Assembly: GCA_964642045.1 (NCBI GenBank)
Contig: CAZXLZ010000033.1
Span: forward strand, 1 to 12,380
Length of the DNA stretch: 12,380 nucleotides
DNA from: RGIG5057 sp964642045
GTDB taxonomy: Bacteria; Bacillota; Clostridia; TANB77; CAG-465
Reading direction: 5' to 3'
Part shown: positions 6,701 through 12,380 of the stretch, one piece after another
Layout of the letters: each line of letters starts with the position of its first letter
How positions within the stretch are numbered: position 1 is the stretch's first letter
Translations under genes and position numbers: made by a program
Notes under the pieces: generated by a model
Seen by the model: the letters and a program-made list of their open reading frames with translations, nothing else
Database searches by the model: none
What the model was told of the DNA's origin: nothing

Positions 6701-7309
6701 AATTAACAAGTAATGAAGCTATGGCTATATTAGAAAGTTATAGAGGAGATAAAGAAAGTGATAGATGGATAGGACACTCTATTTGTGTAGGTGATGCAGC
6801 AGGAAAAATTGCTAAAGCTTTAAATGAAAATGGTTATAATGTAGATATTGATAAAGCGGTAGCGCTAGGATATGTACATGATATTGGAAAATATAGTGGA
6901 AAATCTCATGGACATGTTATGAGAGGTTATGAATATTTGAAAGAAAAAGGATATGATGATGAATACTCTAATATATGTTTAACTCATTCATATCTAAATA
7001 ATGATATTATTTGCACAGCTGGTGGAGTTCCAGATCCTAATGAAAATCCATTTTTAACAGAGTTTATAAAAAATCATGAATATACAATTGAAGAAAAAAT
7101 CATAAATTTGTGTGATTTGATGTGTCCACCAGGAGGACGGAAAAGTATTTACAATAGATAAAAGACTTATAGATATAATGACAAGAAGAGGAGCATATGA
7201 AAATACAGTCTATCATATAAAAGAAACGTATAAATTAAAAGAATATTTTGATAATTTACTTGGCTATAGTGTATATGAGTTATTTCCTGAGATAAAGGAA
7301 AATTTATAA
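6697..7309 (+). CDS. HD-domain phosphohydrolase, frame broken by an apparent +1 shift
   Basis: The first 147 codons encode an HD-superfamily phosphohydrolase with the full metal set: H27 (IGHSICV), H61-D62 (YVHDIGK), a helper histidine at H97 (CLTHSYL) and D140 (LCDLM). Such enzymes hydrolyse nucleotides or other phosphate esters with divalent metals in the cytoplasm. The original frame then ends at 7161. Skipping one base at CGG 7138-7140 lets the reading continue for 56 codons (GKVFTIDKRLIDIMTRRGA through YSVYELFPEIKENL) to TAA 7307-7309, for ~203 residues. The continuation runs straight into the ribosome binding site of the next gene, which supports it as original coding sequence. ATG 6697 overlaps the previous stop and is served by AAGGAG (6683-6688). 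Confidence 0.83.
7138..7143 (+). other. Frame-break site CGGAAA in the HD gene
   Basis: Frame zero reads GGA CGG AAA AGT and stops at 7159-7161. Skipping C7138 gives GGA GGA AAA GTA and restores the rest of the protein. An extra A in the AAAA run (7141-7144) would restore the same frame, so the exact base cannot be fixed. The hexamer is identical to the GDPD break. Confidence 0.72.
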
Positions 7310-7322
7310 GGAGGATATCTTT

Positions 7323-8102
7323 ATGTATGATGAATATTTAGAGTTTGCAAAAGATGTAGCAAATAAGGCAGGAAAAATAATGCTTAAGTATTTTTGCCAC
7401 GAAAATGGGGCAAGTTATAAGTTCGATGAGACTATTGTAACTAAAGCGGATACAGAAATAAATAGTTATTTAATAGAAAAAGTAAAAGAAAAATATCCTA
7501 ATCATTCGGTAGATGGTGAGGAAGAATGCTTTGGAAAAAGCACATATGTATGGGTATGTGATCCAGTAGATGGTACTGCTATGTATGCAAGGCAGATTCC
7601 AGTTTCAGTATTTTCACTAGCACTTGTTATAGATGGAGAGCCAGTAGTTGGAGTGGTATATGATCCATTTACAGATTCACTTTATAGCGCTTCAAAAGGA
7701 AAAGGTGCATATAAAAATGATGTTAAAATTAGTGTAAATGATGTACCACTTGATGATAAAAGAAGTGTTAGTAATTTTGATATGTGGCCAAAATCTCCTT
7801 ATAACATATATGATGTTATAAAAAATCTTGGTAAGAAGACATATTTTGTAGGTATTGGCTCAGTTATTAGAGCATGTATGTGTGTTGCAAGTGGTGATTT
7901 TAATTTAGCTATTTTCCCAGGAATTGTGCGTAAAAACTGTGATATTGCAGCAGCTAAAATAATTGTAGAAGAAGCAGGTGGAAAGGTGACAAATTTATTT
8001 GGAGAAAATCAGAGGTATGACACAGATATTACAGGAGCTGTAATTAGTAACTGTTTAGTACATGATGAAGCACTAAAAGCTATAAAAGAATTTATAAAGT
8101 AG
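7323..8102 (+). CDS. Inositol-monophosphatase-family phosphatase
   Basis: The 259-residue protein belongs to the Mg/Li-sensitive phosphatase superfamily (inositol monophosphatase, fructose-1,6-bisphosphatase type IV, PAP phosphatase). The metal motifs are visible: VTKADTEIN near residue 39, VDGEEE (E66/E67), and CDPVDGTAMYARQIP starting at residue 79 with its two aspartates. The late KNCDIAAAKIIVEEAGG motif follows, in which the usual Trp of WDxAAG is Cys. Length is typical. AAGGAGG (7308-7314) overlaps the HD gene stop and precedes ATG 7323. It is the last gene of the operon, and its stop codon lies in the terminator stem. Substrate may be an inositol phosphate, sugar phosphate or nucleotide bisphosphate; I cannot choose among them. 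Confidence 0.9.
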   Translation: MYDEYLEFAKDVANKAGKIMLKYFCHENGASYKFDETIVTKADTEINSYLIEKVKEKYPNHSVDGEEECFGKSTYVWVCDPVDGTAMYARQIPVSVFSLALVIDGEPVVGVVYDPFTDSLYSASKGKGAYKNDVKISVNDVPLDDKRSVSNFDMWPKSPYNIYDVIKNLGKKTYFVGIGSVIRACMCVASGDFNLAIFPGIVRKNCDIAAAKIIVEEAGGKVTNLFGENQRYDTDITGAVISNCLVHDEALKAIKEFIK

Positions 8103-8118
8103 GCTAAACCTACTTTTT
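8096..8118 (+). terminator. Intrinsic terminator of the phosphohydrolase operon
   Basis: AAAGTAGG (8096-8103), loop CTAAA and CCTACTTT (8109-8116) form an 8-bp hairpin followed by TT and a pyrimidine run. The TAG stop of the preceding gene lies inside the stem. Moderate strength; some read-through is possible. Confidence 0.65.
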
Positions 8119-8125
8119 CCTTTCC

Positions 8126-8153
8126 TTGACAAAAAAATCTATTGATATATAAT
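8126..8153 (+). promoter_or_regulatory. Consensus sigma-A promoter of the radical-SAM-like gene pair
   Basis: TTGACA (8126-8131), a 16-base spacer and TATAAT (8148-8153) match both consensus boxes fully. Initiation near 8159-8160 would leave a leader of only ~12 bases, starting at or within the AGAGGT ribosome binding site (8159-8164). Confidence 0.85.
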
Positions 8154-8171
8154 TTTAAAGAGGTATTATAT

Positions 8172-9542
8172 ATGAATATAAAAGAAAGAATTTATAGATT
8201 TAAACATTATAGTGTGGTGCAGCATGCAAAATATAACCCAGAAGGACAGGGGATTGTTAGAATGCATCTTCTTCCAAGTAAAAGAGCACTAAAACAGAAA
8301 TCTGATATAATAATATTAAATGGAAAAATAATAATTCCAATAGCTCCAGCATGGAGCATTCTTCTTTCTTGTTTTATGCGTGAGTTAAACGAAGAAAATG
8401 GAGAAGTAATTTCTAATGAAAAAAAAGAAGAAATCATATCAAAATCTGTAGCTAGAGCTTCAAAAATATACTTTAGTGTTCCAAAATCAACATTAAAAGA
8501 AGATTTATGCACTATAATTGATGTATTAGAGGCTTTAGCCAAAGGAAAGAAAAAGTATAAAGATATTGGACAAAGCACAATTGCTGAATATTCTAAATAT
8601 ATGAATGGACCACATAAAGTATATTTTATGCTTAACAATGTAGATAGCAAAGCAAATAAACATTCAAATAATAGGTGTCTTCACTACTCTGAACCTTTAT
8701 CAGAAAAATATAAGATAAAGGAACTTGGTACAGAGGAGTGGGAACATATAATAAGGAAATGTAGAAAAGCATGTATACCTCACATAGTTTTTACTGGTGG
8801 AAAGCCAACAGAAAGAGAAGATCTACTACATCTTATAGAAGAAAGTAAATGGTTTGTTACAACCCTAAATTGTACAGGAAAAAATTTAAATAAGGATTTT
8901 TGTGAGAGTCTACATGAAGCAGGACTTAATAATGTTTCTATATCTATATATTCTCATGATAAGGATGTGCATAATAAACTTGCAAATGAAGATAATTATG
9001 ATAAAGTTGTAGAAGGTATAAAAAATGCAGTAAGTTCAGGAATATTTGTAAATCTTCATATATCAATTTGTAAATTAAATAGTGATGTTTTAGAAACAGT
9101 AAAATTTGCAAATAAACTTGGGGTAAATAATTTTAGTATATCAGTGATGGATTGCAACTCAGATAATAGAGAAAATTTTTCAGAAAATGAACTTACTAAA
9201 AATGATGTATATGAAATTTTAAAGGAAGTATCAGATTATGCATGTACTAAAACAAATAAAATTCAAATAAATTTTGAGACTCCTAATTTTATTGATAAAG
9301 AAAAGCTAGAAAAAATACATATAGATCCACCAATATGTTCAGCATGTCTTTATGAGATTGCTATAATGCAAGATGGTACAGTTATGCCTTGTATAAATGT
9401 TTCAGATGAAAGATACGCACTTGGTAATATGCTTATAGATTCATGGAAAGATATATGGCAAAGCACTAAATGTAAAAGAATGAGAAAAATATCAATAGAG
9501 AGTATATCTGAGTGCCCTATAAAAAGGTACACGAAAGGTTAA
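8172..9542 (+). CDS. Radical-SAM/SPASM-like protein with a degenerate cluster-binding motif
   Basis: The 456-residue protein has a ~150-residue N-terminal domain, then a radical-SAM-like barrel, then a SPASM-like tail (CSAC at 389-392, DGTVMPC to C407, LGNMLIDSWKDIW, C448). It most resembles peptide-modifying SPASM enzymes. The CX3CX2C motif that holds the catalytic 4Fe-4S cluster should lie at 165-172 (HSNNRCLHYSEPL). Here the first position is Ser165 and the third Tyr172, leaving only C169. The following GGEP motif is GGKP (209-212). The remaining frame is intact and long, so this looks like a pseudoenzyme or recently inactivated enzyme, not a junk ORF. ATG 8172 is preferred over TTG 8142: AGAGGT is well spaced and the TTG lies inside the promoter. 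It is followed 14 bases later by a secreted protein gene. Confidence 0.85.
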   Translation: MNIKERIYRFKHYSVVQHAKYNPEGQGIVRMHLLPSKRALKQKSDIIILNGKIIIPIAPAWSILLSCFMRELNEENGEVISNEKKEEIISKSVARASKIYFSVPKSTLKEDLCTIIDVLEALAKGKKKYKDIGQSTIAEYSKYMNGPHKVYFMLNNVDSKANKHSNNRCLHYSEPLSEKYKIKELGTEEWEHIIRKCRKACIPHIVFTGGKPTEREDLLHLIEESKWFVTTLNCTGKNLNKDFCESLHEAGLNNVSISIYSHDKDVHNKLANEDNYDKVVEGIKNAVSSGIFVNLHISICKLNSDVLETVKFANKLGVNNFSISVMDCNSDNRENFSENELTKNDVYEILKEVSDYACTKTNKIQINFETPNFIDKEKLEKIHIDPPICSACLYEIAIMQDGTVMPCINVSDERYALGNMLIDSWKDIWQSTKCKRMRKISIESISECPIKRYTKG

Positions 9543-9556
9543 GTTAGGAGAAATAT

Positions 9557-10294
9557 ATGTTTAAAAGATTTTTAAAAATAACTTTCATAATTATTTCATG
9601 TGTATATATAAGCAAAGTATACGGTAAAGATTATGGAAAAATAAATAAGATGGTTGTAACAGCAAGTACAATTTCACAAGGAAGCGTAGACATGGCATAT
9701 AACCTTGAGATAATTTTAAGTGATAAATTAGAAGGTGAAATTGATACCTTTGAAATACCTATGCTATCAGAATATTTTTCATGTATATATTATACTAAGT
9801 TAATTAATTCTATAGAGAAAAATGAGGATAGTATAATAATAACTACTAAAGAAAAGTATGGTGCTGGTGAGAAATTTACTCTTGCGTTTATAATTAGATA
9901 TTCTAAATTTTATAAACTTAACTCAAAAAATGAGGCAGTATATAACTTTAGATTTGATAAGATAAAAGGTTTTTATACAAAAGAAGCAAAACTTAGATGG
10001 AGCATTAACAATAATATTTATGCTAATTACAACACGAAAGATGATACATATAGATATTGGGATTTAAAGCATTTAGGACTTTTAAGTAAAAAAGTAGTTG
10101 TAAAGTATGATGCAAATCTTTATGAATTTCCTAAAGAAAATGCAAGAAAAGGTTCAGTAAAAGAATTTATGCTAGGTGGAGGCGCATTTTTACTTATATT
10201 TCTTGCTGTATTAATTACTAATATAATTCCAAATGATAGTTATAAGAAAAATTCAGGTTTTGGATTTAATGTTAAAATGAAATCAATAGATTAG
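9557..10294 (+). CDS. Secreted, membrane-anchored protein of unknown function
   Basis: The 245-residue protein begins with a signal-peptide-like segment (basic MFKRFLK, hydrophobic core 8-19, possible cleavage after VYG at 23). It continues with a ~180-residue beta-rich extracytoplasmic domain and a single membrane helix at about 205-224. The short cytoplasmic tail (NDSYKKNSGFGFNVKMKSID) completes a type I topology. It is 14 bases behind the radical-SAM-like gene with TAGGAG at 9545-9550, so the two share an operon and possibly a task. I recall clostridial proteins of similar layout whose tails are Cys/Ala/Gly-rich and which sit next to radical-SAM/SPASM genes; this tail has no cysteine. That comparison is from memory and unverified. 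Confidence 0.78.
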   Translation: MFKRFLKITFIIISCVYISKVYGKDYGKINKMVVTASTISQGSVDMAYNLEIILSDKLEGEIDTFEIPMLSEYFSCIYYTKLINSIEKNEDSIIITTKEKYGAGEKFTLAFIIRYSKFYKLNSKNEAVYNFRFDKIKGFYTKEAKLRWSINNNIYANYNTKDDTYRYWDLKHLGLLSKKVVVKYDANLYEFPKENARKGSVKEFMLGGGAFLLIFLAVLITNIIPNDSYKKNSGFGFNVKMKSID

Positions 10295-10296
10295 TT

Positions 10297-10324
10297 AAAA
10301 GGCCCTTTGTAAAGGGCTTTTTTA
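10297..10324 (+). terminator. Intrinsic terminator after the membrane protein gene
   Basis: AAAAGGCCCTTT (10297-10308), a GT turn and AAAGGGCTTTTTT form a GC-cored hairpin running into a T6 tract. It starts three bases after the stop codon and insulates the heat-shock operon downstream. Confidence 0.9.
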
Positions 10325-10328
10325 TATA

Positions 10329-10337
10329 GAGTGCTAA
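10329..10337 (+). promoter_or_regulatory. Orphan CIRCE half-site
   Basis: GAGTGCTAA is identical to the right arm of the CIRCE operator at 10422-10430, but no matching left arm lies nine bases upstream. It sits between the terminator and the hrcA promoter, 37 bases before the -35 box. It may be a remnant of an older operator or an auxiliary HrcA contact. Confidence 0.5.
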
Positions 10338-10373
10338 TTTTTATTTTTTAATATTTAATTTTAGTATTTTTTC

Positions 10374-10402
10374 TTGACATGCATAATAATATGTAGTAGA
10401 AT
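10374..10402 (+). promoter_or_regulatory. Sigma-A promoter of the hrcA-grpE-dnaK operon
   Basis: TTGACA (10374-10379), 17 bases, and TAGAAT (10397-10402) give a near-consensus vegetative promoter. The expected start point near 10409 lies inside the CIRCE operator, which fits repression by HrcA. Confidence 0.88.
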
Positions 10403-10403
10403 A

Positions 10404-10430
10404 CTAGCAGTCTTAAAAAAAGAGTGCTAA
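10404..10430 (+). promoter_or_regulatory. CIRCE operator (HrcA binding site)
   Basis: CTAGCAGTC (10404-10412), a nine-base spacer and GAGTGCTAA (10422-10430) match the CIRCE consensus TTAGCACTC-N9-GAGTGCTAA. The right arm is perfect and the left arm differs at two of nine bases. Placement directly downstream of the -10 box is classic for class I heat-shock genes. Confidence 0.92.
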
Positions 10431-10446
10431 AGAAGGTGAGTAGAAG

Positions 10447-11493
10447 TTGAACTTAGACGAAAGAAAAAAGAAAATACTGGCTTCAGTAGTTGAAGGATAT
10501 ATTGCTTCCGCAGAACCTGTTGGATCTAAGACGCTAGTAGAAAAATATAATTTAGATTATAGCCCAGCAACAATTAGAAATGAAATGAAAATACTTGAAG
10601 ATTCAGGTTTTTTAGAGCAGCCACATGTATCAGCTGGAAGGATACCATCTAGCAAGGGTTATAGATATTACGTGGATAATTTAATGAAGAGTAACACTTT
10701 GTCAATGCTCGATATAAATTATATTGATAGCACTATAAATGGTTATGGTGATACTGAAGATTTATTATCACAAGTTGCCGATACTATATCAAAGATTTTA
10801 GAAAGGCCAACAATACTTACACTAAAAAATGAAGAGGTTCTTCAAAGTGTAAAGGTGCTAAAAGTTTCTGAAAAGGTTATACTTATTATATTATTTTCGG
10901 AAAATGGTACTATAAAAGATGTAATTGCCAAACTTACGAGTGCTGTTCCAGACTCAAGCATAGATGAACTTTCAAAACTTTTAAATACAAATCTAAAAGG
11001 TACTCCTATTGAGAAATTGTACAAAGCTTTAAACTTAGTAATAACAAAAGAGCTTTCATCTATGTCTAGTGTTATGGAAAGGATAATATTAGAACTTTCT
11101 AAAGAAAATGATAATGAGACTAAGATGATAAATAAAAATGTTGAGGCTATACTTAATTTACCAGAGTTTAATGATTTAGAAAAAGCAAAGAATTTCATAA
11201 ACATGATATCTACTAAGAAAGTAGTAGATGGTGTTTTAGATAAAGTGAAAAATGATGAACTTGGCATTGTTATTGGATCTGAAAGTAAAGAACTTATGCT
11301 TAAGGATTGCTCTGTTATATCACTAAATATAAATAATAATGAAGGTGCATCATATAATTTGTCTGTAGTAAGCCCAACAAGAATAGATTACTCAAAAACA
11401 GTTTCTGCACTTCAATATATAAATGATAAGATAAAGAATATATTTTCAAAACAAAAAGATGATGGACTTATAGATAAAAAGAAGAAAAAGTAG
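10447..11493 (+). CDS. hrcA: Heat-inducible transcription repressor HrcA
   Basis: HrcA binds CIRCE operators and represses the dnaK and groE heat-shock operons; GroEL helps it fold. The 348-residue length is normal. The N-terminal winged helix is clear: LDERKKKILASVVEGYIAS, EPVGSKTL, YSPATIRNEMKILEDSG and QPHVSAGRIPSSKGYRYYVD within the first ~80 residues. A GAF-like dimerisation region follows, including LGIVIGSES and SVVSPTRIDYSKTVSALQY near the end. Translation starts at TTG 10447, served by AAGGTGA (10433-10439); no closer ATG or in-frame GTG competes. The weak TTG start may keep repressor levels low relative to the downstream chaperones. It is autoregulated through the CIRCE site in its own leader. 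Confidence 0.97.
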   Translation: MNLDERKKKILASVVEGYIASAEPVGSKTLVEKYNLDYSPATIRNEMKILEDSGFLEQPHVSAGRIPSSKGYRYYVDNLMKSNTLSMLDINYIDSTINGYGDTEDLLSQVADTISKILERPTILTLKNEEVLQSVKVLKVSEKVILIILFSENGTIKDVIAKLTSAVPDSSIDELSKLLNTNLKGTPIEKLYKALNLVITKELSSMSSVMERIILELSKENDNETKMINKNVEAILNLPEFNDLEKAKNFINMISTKKVVDGVLDKVKNDELGIVIGSESKELMLKDCSVISLNINNNEGASYNLSVVSPTRIDYSKTVSALQYINDKIKNIFSKQKDDGLIDKKKKK

Positions 11494-11534
11494 TTTTAAT
11501 AATATTTACATATACTTAAAAGGAGGTGTGTTTT

Positions 11535-12092
11535 ATGGTAAAGAAAACATCAGAGGTAGAAAATGAAGAAATAGTAAATGATATAAATACAGATGAAAAT
11601 GATTCTTTAGAAAATGAAGAAATAAATAAAGATGAATATATAGCTAAACTTAATGATGACTTAAATGAGCAAAAGAAAAAAACAGATGAATATTTTGAAC
11701 ATCTAAAAAGAAATATGGCAGAGTTTGATAACTTCAAAAAGAGAATTACAAAAGAAAAAGAGAGCTTGTATAAAACTGTAGTATCAGATATACTAGATGG
11801 TCTCCTGCCTATAATGGATAATTTTGAGCAAGCTTTAAGCTCACCTTGTACAGATGATAAATTCAAAGAAGGTATGCAAATGATATATAATCAAACTTCT
11901 GAATTTATGAAGTCGCAAGGACTAGAAGAAATAGAAGATTTAGGTAAAACATTTGATCCTAATTATCATGAAGCAGTTATGCATGAAGAAGATAAAAAAT
12001 ACGGAGAAAAAGAAATAATAGAGGTCTTTAGAAAAGGCTATAAAATAGGTGAAAAAGTAATTAGGCATTCTATGGTTAAAGTTGCAAATTAA
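11535..12092 (+). CDS. grpE: Nucleotide exchange factor GrpE
   Basis: GrpE is the cytoplasmic homodimer that releases ADP from DnaK and acts as a thermosensor of the chaperone cycle. The 185-residue protein has an acidic, disordered N-terminus and then a long coiled coil (about 35-90, with NMAEFDNFKKRITKEKE). A four-helix region (ILDGLLPIMDNFEQAL) leads to the C-terminal beta-wing with GKTFDPNYHEAVMHEE and VIRHSMVKVA, all family hallmarks. ATG 11535 is chosen over an in-frame GTG at 11526 because the GTG lies within the AGGAGGTG binding site (11521-11528). It is 41 bases downstream of hrcA without a terminator, so it is co-transcribed under CIRCE control. Confidence 0.96.
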   Translation: MVKKTSEVENEEIVNDINTDENDSLENEEINKDEYIAKLNDDLNEQKKKTDEYFEHLKRNMAEFDNFKKRITKEKESLYKTVVSDILDGLLPIMDNFEQALSSPCTDDKFKEGMQMIYNQTSEFMKSQGLEEIEDLGKTFDPNYHEAVMHEEDKKYGEKEIIEVFRKGYKIGEKVIRHSMVKVAN

Positions 12093-12102
12093 AATTGGTA
12101 AG

Positions 12103-12118
12103 AAATCTTTATAGATTT
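12103..12118 (+). other. Small hairpin in the grpE-dnaK gap
   Basis: AAATCT (12103-12108), TTAT and AGATTT (12113-12118) form a 6-bp AT-rich stem. It is too weak for an efficient terminator; it could be an RNA processing site or mean nothing. Confidence 0.25.
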
Positions 12119-12181
12119 TGTTATTACACAAAAGAAAAAATAAATGTAGTTTAAAAATAGTTATATTAAGGAGGAATTTTT

Positions 12182-12380
12182 ATGGGAAAAGTAATAGGAA
12201 TTGATTTAGGAACAACAAATTCATGTGTTTCTGTAATCGAAAATGGTGAAGCTACAGTAATACCAAACGCAGAAGGAGGTAGAACAACACCATCAATAGT
12301 AGCATTTGCAAAAAATGGTGAAAGATTAGTAGGTCAGGTTGCTAAAAGACAGGCAGTTACAAATCATGACAGAACAATAA
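12182..12380 (+). CDS. dnaK: Chaperone DnaK (Hsp70), N-terminal part (3' end outside window)
   Basis: The first 66 codons of DnaK are present. The Hsp70 ATPase phosphate-1 motif GIDLGTTNSCVSV appears at residues 6-18, followed by NAEGGRTTPSIVAF and GERLVGQVAKRQAVTN, which are nearly invariant in the family. TAAGGAGG (12168-12175) precedes ATG 12182 at ideal spacing. The 89-base gap after grpE holds only a weak hairpin and no convincing promoter, so the gene probably depends on the CIRCE-controlled promoter upstream of hrcA. The remainder of the ATPase domain and the peptide-binding domain lie beyond the window. Confidence 0.97.
   Translation, partial: MGKVIGIDLGTTNSCVSVIENGEATVIPNAEGGRTTPSIVAFAKNGERLVGQVAKRQAVTNHDRTI

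Noticed and set aside
8142..8171. TTG start for the radical-SAM-like gene
   Set aside because: The TTG lies in the spacer of the sigma-A promoter, upstream of the predicted transcription start.
11526..11534. GTG start for grpE
   Set aside because: It is part of the AGGAGGTG binding site, and ATG 11535 is correctly spaced.
12093..12181. Terminator or separate promoter before dnaK
   Set aside because: The only hairpin is a 6-bp AT-rich stem without a U tract, and no convincing -35/-10 pair was found.

Overview
The window is very AT-rich, with strong AGGAGG-type ribosome binding sites, AGA/AGG as the preferred arginine codons, a spore dipicolinate gene and an hrcA-grpE-dnaK operon. Together these point to a spore-forming, low-GC Firmicute, most likely Clostridium or a close relative. 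I saw no rRNA, tRNA, CRISPR, transposase or phage gene.

Left region (1-1170): the 3' end of mnmA (tRNA 2-thiouridylase) is followed by an orphan dipicolinate synthase subunit B gene with an exact sigma-K-like promoter in the gap. A strong bidirectional hairpin terminator closes it. Next (1169-2366), two minus-strand genes of unknown function appear to form an operon, read from a good sigma-A promoter at 2476-2504.

Central region (2584-8102): a divergent sigma-A promoter drives a tightly packed run of eight plus-strand genes, seven of them hydrolases. In order they are: a fusion of a 5'-deoxyribonucleotidase-like HAD phosphatase to a nucleoside hydrolase; a single-repeat PQ-loop (SemiSWEET-type) transporter; a glycerophosphodiester phosphodiesterase (frame broken); three tandem histidine phosphatases, two sharing a nearly identical 3' end; an HD-domain phosphohydrolase (frame broken); and an inositol-monophosphatase-family phosphatase. 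No kinase or synthase is present, so the set looks like a module that strips phosphates and bases from small phosphorylated molecules and may move the released sugar across the membrane. Both frame breaks sit at the same hexamer, CGGAAA. These are the only in-frame CGG codons I found in the window, which makes a shared recoding or error mechanism worth testing.

Right-centre (8126-10324): after a terminator, a consensus sigma-A promoter reads a two-gene unit, a radical-SAM/SPASM-like protein that has lost two of its three cluster cysteines, and a secreted or membrane-anchored protein. This may be a decayed or repurposed peptide-modification pair. A strong terminator follows.

Right end (10374-12380): the class I heat-shock operon hrcA-grpE-dnaK (dnaK cut by the window end) has a sigma-A promoter, a CIRCE operator with an imperfect left arm, and an extra orphan CIRCE half-site upstream.
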